Assembly (NCBI RefSeq): GCF_005222755.1
Contig: NZ_STGD01000006.1
Span: forward strand, 1-64,000
From: Roseomonas sp. HF4
GTDB lineage: Bacteria > Pseudomonadota > Alphaproteobacteria > Acetobacterales > Acetobacteraceae
Length of the DNA stretch: 64,000 nucleotides
Direction of reading: 5' to 3'
Of this stretch, positions 43,812 through 53,469 are shown one piece after another (positions within the stretch are counted from its first letter, which is position 1; each line of letters begins with the position of its first letter). Below the pieces are notes generated by a model that did no database searches, was not told the DNA's origin, and was given only the letters and a program-made list of their open reading frames with translations. Made by a program: the position numbers and the translations under genes.

Positions 43812-44212
43812 CGCCGCTCCGGGCCGGGCTGGTCTACGCCGCGCTCGCCTTCCTGGCCGGCATGGCGCTCGGGCCGGTGCGCGAACTCGCGCTCGCGCCG
43901 CGCATCGGCGGGCTGCCCGCCGCGCTGGCGGAGGCGACGGCGATGGCGGCGCTGCTCTGGGTGATGGCGCGCGCGGTGATGGCGCGGCTCGCGCCGCCGC
44001 CCTCGGCCAGCCGCCGCGCCGTGGTCGCGGCGGTCGCGCTGGCCGTCGTGCTGGCGCTGGAGGCCGCGCTCGGCGCTGTCTTCGAGGCGACGGGCCTGGC
44101 CGCCACCCGCGCGCCGCGCGGCGGCGCCGAGCGCGCGGTCGGGCTCGCGCTGCTCGCCTGGCTCGCCGTCCTGCCCTTCCTGGTGCGCCGCCATGCCCGC
44201 GCTCTGCCGTGA
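43808..44212 (+). CDS. Small four-helix inner-membrane protein of unknown function
   Basis: A 134-residue hydrophobic protein with about four predicted transmembrane helices (near 8-22, 38-60, 70-92 and 112-128) and short Arg-rich loops. I do not recognise a family. Its ATG overlaps the ROK kinase stop by 4 nt, and its last 20 nt overlap the start of dinB, so it is clearly in the same translational unit. No conserved catalytic residues are evident. Confidence 0.65.
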   Translation: MTPLRAGLVYAALAFLAGMALGPVRELALAPRIGGLPAALAEATAMAALLWVMARAVMARLAPPPSASRRAVVAAVALAVVLALEAALGAVFEATGLAATRAPRGGAERAVGLALLAWLAVLPFLVRRHARALP

Positions 44213-45458
44213 TTGCCTGCATGCGACGGAGCAGGCCTTCGGGCGCTGCCCCGCCTGCGGATCACGGCGCTGCGTCGCACATCCGGACCTGTTCCGCCTG
44301 ACCGTCGCGCATGTCGACTGCGACGCCTTCTACGCGAGCGTCGAGAAGCGCGACCGGCCCGACCTGCTGGCGAAGCCGGTCATCGTCGGCGGCGGCAGGC
44401 GCGGCGTGGTCGCGGCCTGCTGCTACCTGGCGCGCACCCGCGGCGTGCGGTCCGCCATGCCGATGTTCAAGGCGCTGGCGGCCTGCCCGGATGCGGTGGT
44501 GATCCGCCCGGACATCGCGAAATACGTCACCGAGGGACGGCGCATCCGCGCGCTGATGGAGGCGTTGACACCCCTCGTGCAGCCGCTGTCGATCGACGAG
44601 GCGGTGCTCGACCTCACGGGCACGGAGGCGCTGCACGGCGCGCCGCCGGCAGTGGTGCTGGCGCGCTTCGCCCTGGCGGTGGAGCGGGAGGTCGGCGTCA
44701 CCGTCTCGATCGGGCTGGCCGCCAACCGGCTGATGGCCAAGCTCGCCGCCGAGCGCGACAAGCCGCGCGGCTTCGCGGTCATCGGCGCGGCGGAGGCGGC
44801 CCCATGGCTCGCGCCGCAGCCCGTGTCGCTGCTGCCGGGCGTCGGGCCCGCGCTCGCCAAGCGGCTGCAGGCGGCGGGGTTCGCGACGCTCGGGCAGCTC
44901 GCCGCACTGCCGGCGCGCGACGCCGCGCAACGCTTCGGGGAGGACGGCCCCGGCCTCGTTGCCCGCGCGCGCGGGGAGGACAACCGCGCCGTCACGCCAG
45001 ACCGCGAGACCAAGTCCATCAGCGCCGAGACCACCTTCGAGGCCGACATCGCCGGGCGCGAGGCGCTCGAGGCGCCGCTCTGGCGGCTCTGCGAGAAACT
45101 CGCCCGCCGGCTGCGCGAGAAGGACCTGGCCGCCGCCGGCATCACGCTCAAGCTCAAGACCGCGGGTTTCGCCACGCGCACCCGCGCCGCGCGCCTGCCG
45201 CAGCCGACCCGCCTACCCGAGACGCTGTTCGCCGCGGCGCGCTCGCTGCTGGCGCGTGAGGCAGACGGCACGGCCTTCCGCCTGATCGGCATCGGCGCGC
45301 AGCCGCTGGCGCCGGCGGCGGAGGCCGACCGCGGCGACCTCGCGGATCCCGAGGCGCCCCGGCGCGCGGCACGCTGGGCGGCGGTCGAGCGGTTGCGCGC
45401 GAAGTTCGGCGACGACGCGGTGGTGAAGGGGCGCGGGATGAAGAAGCCGGGCGGCTGA
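44193..45458 (+). CDS. dinB: Y-family DNA polymerase IV with N-terminal zinc finger
   Basis: A 421-residue translesion polymerase. The first 25 residues hold an extra zinc-finger-like module (Cys5, Cys8, Cys19, Cys22). The palm begins V-A-H-V-D-C-D-A-F-Y-A-S-V-E (Asp42) and carries the second catalytic pair in S-I-D-E-A (Asp135-Glu136). The little-finger domain and a basic C-terminus follow. It synthesises past damaged bases with low fidelity. The start lies 20 nt inside the upstream membrane-protein gene. No beta-clamp motif is obvious at the C-terminus. Confidence 0.9.
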   Translation: MPALCRDCLHATEQAFGRCPACGSRRCVAHPDLFRLTVAHVDCDAFYASVEKRDRPDLLAKPVIVGGGRRGVVAACCYLARTRGVRSAMPMFKALAACPDAVVIRPDIAKYVTEGRRIRALMEALTPLVQPLSIDEAVLDLTGTEALHGAPPAVVLARFALAVEREVGVTVSIGLAANRLMAKLAAERDKPRGFAVIGAAEAAPWLAPQPVSLLPGVGPALAKRLQAAGFATLGQLAALPARDAAQRFGEDGPGLVARARGEDNRAVTPDRETKSISAETTFEADIAGREALEAPLWRLCEKLARRLREKDLAAAGITLKLKTAGFATRTRAARLPQPTRLPETLFAAARSLLAREADGTAFRLIGIGAQPLAPAAEADRGDLADPEAPRRAARWAAVERLRAKFGDDAVVKGRGMKKPGG

Positions 45459-45502
45459 TCTCCGCCGGGGAAGGGGATCGCGCGTTGCTGGCCGAAAAGT
45501 GG

Positions 45503-45627
45503 GGGGGAGGGGAACCTCCCCCGCCCCCCTCCCTTCTTTGGCACTTGGCGCTCGTACCGGAGAGCGGGGCGCCAGGTGTCAAAAAAGGTTGTGGGGGGTC
45601 CGGGGGGAGAAGTTCCCTTCTCTCCCC
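45503..45627. repeat. Nested palindromic intergenic element, copy D
   Basis: Left hairpin: 8-bp stem, GGAA loop, 45503-45522. Right hairpin at 45602-45627 has TTCC loop and one mismatch near its base. The inner arms CTTCTTTGGCACTTGGCGC and GGCGCCAGGTGTCAAAAAAGG pair over most of their length, the best-preserved long palindrome of the family. It lies between convergent dinB and the ABC-F gene. Confidence 0.85.
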
Positions 45628-45652
45628 GCCCTTTTCCCAAGCGCGCGCCCCG

Positions 45653-47275
<1,623 letters not shown>

Positions 47276-47388
47276 CGCTGCAGGGGGCCCGGTGCGGTTG
47301 GGGCGGCGCTTATGGCACGGCGCGCCGGCCACGGCACGGGGCCGTTCCACCCTTGCCGGCGGGCGGCACTTCCGGCACGACCGAACCC

Positions 47389-48636
47389 ATGAACCGCAAG
47401 GCGATCGCCTGGGCCACCTTCGACTGGGCGAACAGCGCCTTCCCGACGGTCGTATCGACCTTCGTGATCGCGGCCTACTTCACCCAGGGCATCGCCCCCG
47501 ACCCGGCCACCGGCCAGGCGCAATGGGGCTGGATGCAGACGCTGGCGGCGATCGGCATCGCCATCCTCTCGCCGCTGCTGGGCGCCATCGCCGACCGCGG
47601 CGGCCACCGGCGCGCCTTGCTGGCGGCGGCGACTTTCTGCACCGCCGTCTTCACGGCGCTCGTCTGGTATGCCGAGCCCGACCCATCCTGGACGCTCTGG
47701 GCGCTCGGCTGCGTCATGCTGGCCACCATCGCCTTCGAGGTCGGCACGGTCTTCTACAATTCCATGCTGCCGGAGGTGACGACGCCCGACCATATCGGGC
47801 GCGTCTCGGGCCTCGCCTGGGGGCTCGGCTATGCGGGGGGGCTCGCCTGCCTCAGCTTGGCGCTCGTGCTGCTGATCCAGCCGAACCCGGCGCTGTTCGG
47901 CCTCGACCGCGACGCCTCCGAGCATGTCCGCGCGACGGCGCTGCTGGTCGCGGCCTGGACGGTGCTGTTTGCCTGGCCGGTCATCCTGGTGGTGCCGGAC
48001 CCGCCGGGGGAACGCGTGCCGATGGGCCGCGCCGTCGCCGAATGCGTGGCCGAGACGCGCTTCCTGCTGCGCGGTCTGCCGAAGCGGCCGGACATGCTGC
48101 GCTTCCTCGTCGCGCGGCTGTTCTACACGGATGGCCTCAACACGCTGTTCGCCTTCGGCGCGATCTACGCCGCCGGCGTCCACGGCATGACCTTCGAGGA
48201 GATCCTGCTCTTCGGCATCGCGCTCAACGTGACGGCGGGCGGCGGCGCGGCGGCCTTCGGGCTGTTCGAGGACCGGTTGGGCTCGAAGCGCACGGTGCTG
48301 ATCGCGCTGGTGGCCATGATCGGTCTTGGCGCCGCACTGCTGCTGGCCGAGAGCAAGTCCTGGTTCTGGGCGCTCGCCATGGCGCTCGGCATCTTCATGG
48401 GGCCGGCGCAGGCGGCGTCGCGCACGCTGATGGCGCGCATGGCGCCGGTCGACCAGTGCACGGCGCATTTCGGGCTGTTCGCGCTGTCCGGCCGCATCAC
48501 GGGCTTCCTCGGCCCGGCGGCGCTGGCCGTGGTCACCACCGCGACCGGCAGCCAGGCGGCGGGGATGGCCACGGTGCTGGTCTTCCTCGGCGCGGGCGCC
48601 GCCATCCTGGCGACGGTGCGGCCCGTGCGCGGCTGA
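47389..48636 (+). CDS. UMF1/Atg22-like MFS permease
   Basis: A 415-residue, 12-helix transporter. The N-terminus W-A-T-F-D-W-A-N-S-A-F-P-T-V-V-S-T-F is the hallmark of the UMF1 family (related to yeast vacuolar Atg22). G-A-I-A-D-R-G-G-H-R-R is the loop 2-3 motif, and Y-N-S-M-L-P-E-V and D-G-L-N-T-L are also family features. Likely an inner-membrane carrier for amino acids or other small solutes. It is divergent from the ABC-F gene with 113 bp between starts; ATG 47389 begins the conserved segment. Confidence 0.87.
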   Translation: MNRKAIAWATFDWANSAFPTVVSTFVIAAYFTQGIAPDPATGQAQWGWMQTLAAIGIAILSPLLGAIADRGGHRRALLAAATFCTAVFTALVWYAEPDPSWTLWALGCVMLATIAFEVGTVFYNSMLPEVTTPDHIGRVSGLAWGLGYAGGLACLSLALVLLIQPNPALFGLDRDASEHVRATALLVAAWTVLFAWPVILVVPDPPGERVPMGRAVAECVAETRFLLRGLPKRPDMLRFLVARLFYTDGLNTLFAFGAIYAAGVHGMTFEEILLFGIALNVTAGGGAAAFGLFEDRLGSKRTVLIALVAMIGLGAALLLAESKSWFWALAMALGIFMGPAQAASRTLMARMAPVDQCTAHFGLFALSGRITGFLGPAALAVVTTATGSQAAGMATVLVFLGAGAAILATVRPVRG

Positions 48637-48655
48637 CGCGCGCGCCTCATACCAA

Positions 48656-48789
48656 GTGCACGAAGTTCCGACTTTCGGCCCGAAGGGCCGAGGCCGCGAC
48701 TGCGGTCCGCCGGTTGTCCGGCGAAGCCAAGGGCCGCGGATGCGGCCCGCCCGGCGTCTGAGGGGCACGAAGGTGGAGCCTTCGTGCGC
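48656..48789. mobile_element. MITE-like element, copy 2 (134 bp)
   Basis: The ends are inverted repeats (GTGCACGAAG ... CTTCGTGCGC). The same palindromic modules occur as in the 33711-33804 copy, plus about 40 bp of extra sequence in the middle that partly repeats the GGCCGCGxxTGCGGxCC module. The right end forms a perfect GCACGAAGG/CCTTCGTGC hairpin. It lies between the convergent UMF1 and aspzincin genes. Confidence 0.65.
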
Positions 48790-48795
48790 CAGGCA

Positions 48796-49488
48796 TCAGC
48801 GCGGCAGGGTCTCGACGAAGTATTCGAAGTTGTCGGCGTTCTCGGCGGCGCGCATCGCGTCGTCCTTCGCCAGCACCAGCGCGCCGTTCGGCCGGTAGGC
48901 ATGGTCGCGCGTATTGGCCGCGAGATGCGTCGCCTCGTGGATCAGGATGCCCCAGCGGCTGTCCGTGCCCTCCATCCGGGCACGGAAGAAGGGCGGGCAG
49001 AGCCCGAGCACCAGGTCGCGTTCCCGCGCATAGGCGAACCGCCCGCCCGGGCAGGCCGCAGGGTCGTTGCAGCGGATCTCGACGCCCTCGATGTCGGCGA
49101 GGCGCGCTTCGGTCTGCTCCAGCGTGATCAGCACGCCCTTGCGGCCCGCGGTGCCGAACCAGCGGGCGATGTGCGGGTGGCCGGGCTCCTCGCGCACCAG
49201 GCGCACCGCCTCGGCGATGCGCAGCCGCGCCTCGACCAGCGCCGCGTCGATCACCGGCCGGTGGTGCTCGGGGGAACAGGCGGGGCCGGCGATATCGGCG
49301 GGGCCGCGCTCGAGCGGCGGCGGCTTCTCGGCCGGTCCCTCGACCTGGTGCACGCGCGCATGCGGCGCAAGCGGCGGCGGCTTCGCGCCAGGCAGGTCGG
49401 CGAGCGCGGGGAGCGCCGCCAGCAGAAAGGCGGCCATGAGCGGGGCGCACCGCATGGCCCTGGGCAGACGTATCATGCCGCGCATCAT
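48796..49488 (-). CDS. Exported aspzincin-type (M35-like) metallopeptidase
   Basis: A 230-residue protein. A signal peptide occupies about residues 1-30 (cleavage after A-L-A), with a proline-rich linker after it. The zinc motif H-E-A-T-H is at 184-188, followed by T-x-D-x-x-Y (Asp195, Tyr198) in place of the usual third ligand segment, and then A-E-N-A-D-N-F-E-Y-F-V near the end. This combination fits the lysine-specific metalloendopeptidase / aspzincin family. It should act in the periplasm or outside the cell. Four in-frame ATGs precede the signal peptide; 49488 has the best upstream purines. Confidence 0.75.
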   Translation of the reverse strand: MMRGMIRLPRAMRCAPLMAAFLLAALPALADLPGAKPPPLAPHARVHQVEGPAEKPPPLERGPADIAGPACSPEHHRPVIDAALVEARLRIAEAVRLVREEPGHPHIARWFGTAGRKGVLITLEQTEARLADIEGVEIRCNDPAACPGGRFAYARERDLVLGLCPPFFRARMEGTDSRWGILIHEATHLAANTRDHAYRPNGALVLAKDDAMRAAENADNFEYFVETLPR

Positions 49489-49545
49489 GCCCTGCCGCCC
49501 GGGCGCCGCGCCAGGAATCGCTTCACGCCGGGCGCCCGCCGACGT

Positions 49546-49626
49546 TCACGCCTCGCGCGGCCCCGCCATATCTCAAGCCTCGCGCGGCCCCGCCGTGTCT
49601 CAAGCCTCGCGCGGCCCCGCCGCGAC
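49546..49626. repeat. 27-bp tandem triplication at the 3' end of the Crp/Fnr gene
   Basis: Three adjacent 27-bp units (49546-49572, 49573-49599, 49600-49626) share TC-A-x-G-CCTCGCGCGGCCCCGCC. The third unit encodes the last residues of the Crp/Fnr protein and its stop codon. The other two lie just beyond it, each repeating A-G-P-R-E-A plus a TGA stop in the same frame, because 27 is a multiple of 3. Confidence 0.85.
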
Positions 49627-50316
49627 GGCCGCCATCCCCGCCTCGTCCAGCACGAAGAGGAACGCCTTCTCGGTGTCGTAGGCGACGAGGTTCGCCGCCC
49701 GCCACGCATTCAGGATCGAGATGATGCTGCGCGTGGTGGCGCCGAGCAGGTCGGCCAGGTCCCCCTGCCGGAACCGCGCGGCGAGGCGCACGCCCTTCTC
49801 GGTCTTCACGCTGTCCGCCTTCAACAGGTACATCACCTGCCGCGCGAGCCGCACCTCGAGCGGTGCGAAGGTCGCATCCTGCAGCAGTCCGAAGGTGCGC
49901 CGCAGCCGCACCGACAGCAGCCGCGCGAGCGCGAGGCCGAGCGCCGGCTCGCCCTGCGCGACCTCGAGGAAGGCAGCAGCCGGGATCCGCGCGAGCTTCA
50001 CCTCGCCGATCACGACCGCGTCCGCGCTGCGCGGGGAGCCGTCCAGCACGCCGATCTCCCCGAAGGCGTCGCCGGTGCGGAACACCTCGACCATCAGGCG
50101 CTTGGCGGCGTTGTCCGGGGCACCGACGCGCACGCGCCCGCGCCCTTCCAGAACCGCATAGACGGCATCCGGCGGGTCGCCCTGGGAGAACAGCGGCGCG
50201 CCGTCAGCGGGTGCCAGCCGCCGCGCGCCCTCCGCCAACCGCGCGAGCGCCACGGGCGGCAAGTCGCGCAGTAGGTGGACCTGGCCGAGCTCCTCGGCAA
50301 GACGTGTGTCGCTCAT
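49600..50316 (-). CDS. Crp/Fnr-family transcription regulator coupled to a cyclase gene
   Basis: A 238-residue regulator. The cyclic-nucleotide-binding domain (about 12-130) keeps the phosphate-binding cassette F-G-E-I-G-V-L-D-G-S-P-R-S-A (Glu87, Arg96, Ser97), so ligand binding is plausible. A winged helix follows with R-F-R-Q-G-D-L-A-D-L-L-G-A-T-T-R-S. There are no Fnr-type cysteine clusters. GGAGGAGA precedes ATG 50316, which overlaps the cyclase stop by 4 nt. Making receptor and nucleotide cyclase from one coupled transcript suggests that this protein reads the cyclase product. Confidence 0.87.
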   Translation of the reverse strand: MSDTRLAEELGQVHLLRDLPPVALARLAEGARRLAPADGAPLFSQGDPPDAVYAVLEGRGRVRVGAPDNAAKRLMVEVFRTGDAFGEIGVLDGSPRSADAVVIGEVKLARIPAAAFLEVAQGEPALGLALARLLSVRLRRTFGLLQDATFAPLEVRLARQVMYLLKADSVKTEKGVRLAARFRQGDLADLLGATTRSIISILNAWRAANLVAYDTEKAFLFVLDEAGMAAVAAGPREA

Positions 50317-52034
50317 GCCATCTCCTCCTGGGCCCAGGCGCGGCGCAGCGCATAGAGCGGCAGCGCGCCGAAGCCCTTGGCAGTCGGGATCAGCCCGGCA
50401 TAGTCGCAGGCCAGCGGCGCGCCGCGCGGCAGCAGCGCCACCTCGCACGCGAAGGCCTCGGTCGCGAAGATGCGCCCGGGCGGCGTGACGGGCTCGATGC
50501 GCGCCGCACGCGTCATGGCGCGGCCGGAGAACTTCTCGACCCGCTGCACGGCGTCCTGCACCGGCAGCATCGGCCCGAAATCCAGCGCGAAGCGGGGGTG
50601 GATCGGCGGCTCCTGCGCCTCCAGCGCGGCGCGCATGTCGAAGGCACAGGCCGCGGCGGCCGGGACCTCGTCGAAGGCGATCTGCACGGCATCCCCCCAG
50701 GCATTGCGGTAGCGCGCGGGGTGCCGGTCCAATGCCTGGCCCATCGCCCGCAGCGGCCCCTCGTAGAAGGCGGCGAGCCCGGCATCGTCCAGCGCCGAGA
50801 AGCGCGGCAGGTCGCCGAACAGCACCGCCATGGGCCGGCGCCGGGCCTCCGGCGCGCCATTGCCCGTGCCGTTGCGCGGCCAGGGCCAGCCGATCTGGAT
50901 CGACCGCCCCCCGGCCTCGGTCCAGGATTGCACGTCGGCGCCCGTGCCGGCGGCCCCGCGCGCCGGCCTGCCGTCCCACGCCGCCACCTGCACGGCCTCC
51001 CCGTCGCGGTGCCGGGCGTGCAGCCGCGCGAGGCCCATGGCGCGCCGCGCCGCCATCGCGAGGTGCAGGTCGTCGTCCGGGAAGGGTCGTTCGTCGAGTT
51101 GCACCACGCGCACGCGCGGCAGCACGGTGCGGAAGCGCGCCACCCATTGCGCGCCCGCCGGGGCGACCGAGTCCGATTCGTACAGCACGGGGTCGCAGGG
51201 CAGCACGCAGGTCGGCGTGATGCCGGCGCGCAGCAGCGCCTCCACCGCCAGGATGTCGAGCCCGGCGGCCAGCCCGCCGAAGGCCGCGCCGACATTGGCG
51301 CCGGCGATGGCGGCGTCGAGCCCGGCGGCCATCTCCGCCTCCTCCGCCGCGCCGTCCTGGCCGGGCTTCGGCATGTGGCCCGTGTAGTGCAGCACCGCCG
51401 GGATCCGCAGCACGTCCACCATCGCCGGCGACAGGCCGAGCGCCACCGCCTCCCGCCGCATCTGCCGCCGGGTGGTGGCGCGCGCCGAAAGGTCGTTGCC
51501 GGCCCGCGCCTCCGCTTCCAGCAGCGCCGTGCGCGCCTCGTTCGCGCGGCCGGCGAGCAGCAGCGCCTCGGCCCGCGTGGCCGCGGCCCAGTAGTCGCCG
51601 CCGTCGCGATGCGTCTCGAGCACGCGGCCGGCGATGGCGGCCGCCGCCTCGCGCTCCCCGGCCAGCAGGCGCAGCGCCGCCGCGTTCACCCCGTGCCAGC
51701 CGGCGCCACCGCGACGCCAGAGCAGGTCGTAGCGCCGCGCCGCCTCCCGCAGCAGCGGGCCCCGGACGGCGACCGGCTGCTCGAAGGCGCGGTCCTTCAG
51801 AAGCCGCGCGCCCAGCGCGGCGACCTCGGGGTCCGCCACCGCCTCGAGCCGCAGGCGATGGAACAGGTCGAGCGCCATGACCGTCGCGCCGGTCCGCGCG
51901 ATGGTCAGGGTCGCGCGGTAGCGCAGCGCCACGTCGTCGGGACGCTCGGCAAGCGCCACCATCGCGCGGTCATGGGCGGAAAACAGGAGGCCCTCGGCCT
52001 CGAGTGCCAGGACTTCCGAAAGCGGGTCGGACAT
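50313..52034 (-). CDS. TPR / Rossmann-like / class III nucleotide cyclase fusion protein
   Basis: A 573-residue cytoplasmic protein. Residues 1-200 are helical repeats of the TPR or TRAFs-binding-like kind. Residues 210-355 look Rossmann-like, with F-G-G-L-A-A-G-L-D-I-L-A-V-E-A-L and V-L-P-C, reminiscent of SLOG-type nucleotide sensors. Residues 402-565 match a class III cyclase: metal aspartates Asp408 (L-F-G-D-L-P-R-F-S) and Asp448 (W-G-D-A-V-Q-I). In the transition-state motif the usual Asn is Thr (M-T-R-A-A-R-I-E). It should make a cyclic nucleotide of uncertain base. Its stop overlaps the Crp/Fnr start; the TIR gene is divergent 145 bp away. Confidence 0.78.
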   Translation of the reverse strand: MSDPLSEVLALEAEGLLFSAHDRAMVALAERPDDVALRYRATLTIARTGATVMALDLFHRLRLEAVADPEVAALGARLLKDRAFEQPVAVRGPLLREAARRYDLLWRRGGAGWHGVNAAALRLLAGEREAAAAIAGRVLETHRDGGDYWAAATRAEALLLAGRANEARTALLEAEARAGNDLSARATTRRQMRREAVALGLSPAMVDVLRIPAVLHYTGHMPKPGQDGAAEEAEMAAGLDAAIAGANVGAAFGGLAAGLDILAVEALLRAGITPTCVLPCDPVLYESDSVAPAGAQWVARFRTVLPRVRVVQLDERPFPDDDLHLAMAARRAMGLARLHARHRDGEAVQVAAWDGRPARGAAGTGADVQSWTEAGGRSIQIGWPWPRNGTGNGAPEARRRPMAVLFGDLPRFSALDDAGLAAFYEGPLRAMGQALDRHPARYRNAWGDAVQIAFDEVPAAAACAFDMRAALEAQEPPIHPRFALDFGPMLPVQDAVQRVEKFSGRAMTRAARIEPVTPPGRIFATEAFACEVALLPRGAPLACDYAGLIPTAKGFGALPLYALRRAWAQEEMA

Positions 52035-52179
52035 CGGGCCTCGGCCGCGGGACAGTCGGTCATCCTACGGAGGCCGGGCGGCCGCCGCAACGTGGCGCGC
52101 ATCCGGGGTTCGCGACCGCAGCCGCGCGATGGCGCTGCGGCGCGTGCTGTGCCAGAAACGAACGTCCCGGACGCCGCCG

Positions 52180-53469
52180 ATGCCTCATGACGTTTTCCTG
52201 AGCTACGCGTCTGCCGACCGTGCTGCCGCCGACGCGGTCTGCGCGGCACTGGAATCGCGCGGCATCGCCTGCTGGATGGCGCCGCGCGACGTGTCCGCCG
52301 GCGCCGACTGGGGCGAGGCCATCCTGACCGCGATCGGCCGCGCGCATGCCATGGTGCTCGTGCTGTCCCGCCATACGGCGGCCTCCGTGCATGTCAGGAA
52401 CGAGGTCGTGACCGCGGTCTCGCAGTCCCTCGCGCTGGTGCCGGTGCGGATCGAGGATTGCCAGCCCGGCGGGGCGCTCAGGCTACATCTCGCGGGGTCG
52501 CACTGGCTGAACGTCTTCCCGCCCCCGATCGAGCAGCACGTCGATGCGCTGGCGGCCGGCGTGCGAATCGCGCTGGCCGCCGACGCGACGATCGAGATCC
52601 CGCGTGGCCAAGCGGCGGCGATGGTCGCCGCGGCGCGCGCGGCCGCGGCTGGAGGGCGGCTGCCGGTGGCGGCGCCCACGCCGCCGCCGGCACGCGCGCC
52701 CGCCGGCACCGCGCCGCGCCGCGTGGAGCCGGCGGCCAGCACGGCCGGCCGGCCGCCAGCCGACCCGGCGCCGCACCTGCCCCGGCCGCGCCGCAGCCTC
52801 GGCCTCGCGGTCGCGATCGGGTTGGTGCTGATGCTGGCCGTGCTCGGCGCCGTGGCCTGGGTCTATGAACCGCGGCTGCGCTCATGGCTCGACATCGGCG
52901 CGACGGCGGCGCGGGGCGACGCGCCCGGATCCGCGGGCGCAGGCGTCGCGGCCGCGCGCGAGGCACCGGTCCCGGCCGCCGCGCCGCCGCCGGCCGCAGG
53001 GGCGGATCCCGCCCCCGCGCCACGCGCCGGCTTTGGGCTGCCGGGCGCGCTCACGGGGCTCGGCCTGCCCGGCCTGCCGTTGCCCGGTGCTTCCCCGGCA
53101 CCCGCCGGCGCGCCCGTCCCGCAGGCACCCGGCCCCGCCCCCGTGATGCCCGGCCCGGTCGGCACCACGCCGACGCCGGCCGCCATCCCCGCCGCCCGGC
53201 TCTCCAATGGCGCGGACGCGACCATCACGCAGCTCTATGTCGGGCGGCTCGAGGAGGGCATCGGACGGCAGGACTGGCTCGGCCAGGCGCAGATCACCCC
53301 CGGCAACGCCGTGCTGCTGCGCGCGCCGCCCGGCCAGGGTTGCCTGTTCAACATCCGTGTCGTCTATGTTGGCGGCAGGACCGAGGACCGTCCGGGGGTC
53401 GACCTTTGCACCGCAGCCGAATTGCGCTTCGAGGGAAGCAAGGGCTCGGCGTCGGGCTCGCGGCCCTGA
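52180..53469 (+). CDS. Membrane-anchored TIR-domain protein with periplasmic C-terminal domain
   Basis: A 429-residue protein. The TIR domain (1-135) has H-D-V-F-L-S-Y-A-S, P-R-D-V-S-A-G-A-D-W and S-x-x-V-H-V-R-N-E-V with Glu75 at the NADase glutamate position. A Pro/Ala linker leads to one transmembrane helix (about 207-229), then an Ala/Pro/Gly-rich stretch and a folded domain of about 80 residues (from about 342) with two cysteines. The TIR part should be cytoplasmic and the tail periplasmic. The tail domain is related to the next encoded protein. ATG 52180 begins the domain; 52129 is an alternative. Confidence 0.84.
   Translation: MPHDVFLSYASADRAAADAVCAALESRGIACWMAPRDVSAGADWGEAILTAIGRAHAMVLVLSRHTAASVHVRNEVVTAVSQSLALVPVRIEDCQPGGALRLHLAGSHWLNVFPPPIEQHVDALAAGVRIALAADATIEIPRGQAAAMVAAARAAAAGGRLPVAAPTPPPARAPAGTAPRRVEPAASTAGRPPADPAPHLPRPRRSLGLAVAIGLVLMLAVLGAVAWVYEPRLRSWLDIGATAARGDAPGSAGAGVAAAREAPVPAAAPPPAAGADPAPAPRAGFGLPGALTGLGLPGLPLPGASPAPAGAPVPQAPGPAPVMPGPVGTTPTPAAIPAARLSNGADATITQLYVGRLEEGIGRQDWLGQAQITPGNAVLLRAPPGQGCLFNIRVVYVGGRTEDRPGVDLCTAAELRFEGSKGSASGSRP

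Noticed and set aside
49600-53469. Calling the TIR/cyclase locus a Pycsar or CBASS system outright
   Set aside because: Pycsar effectors carry their own cyclic-nucleotide sensor and CBASS uses CD-NTases. Here the reader is a Crp/Fnr DNA-binding protein and the TIR protein has no nucleotide-binding domain, so only a resemblance in logic is claimed.
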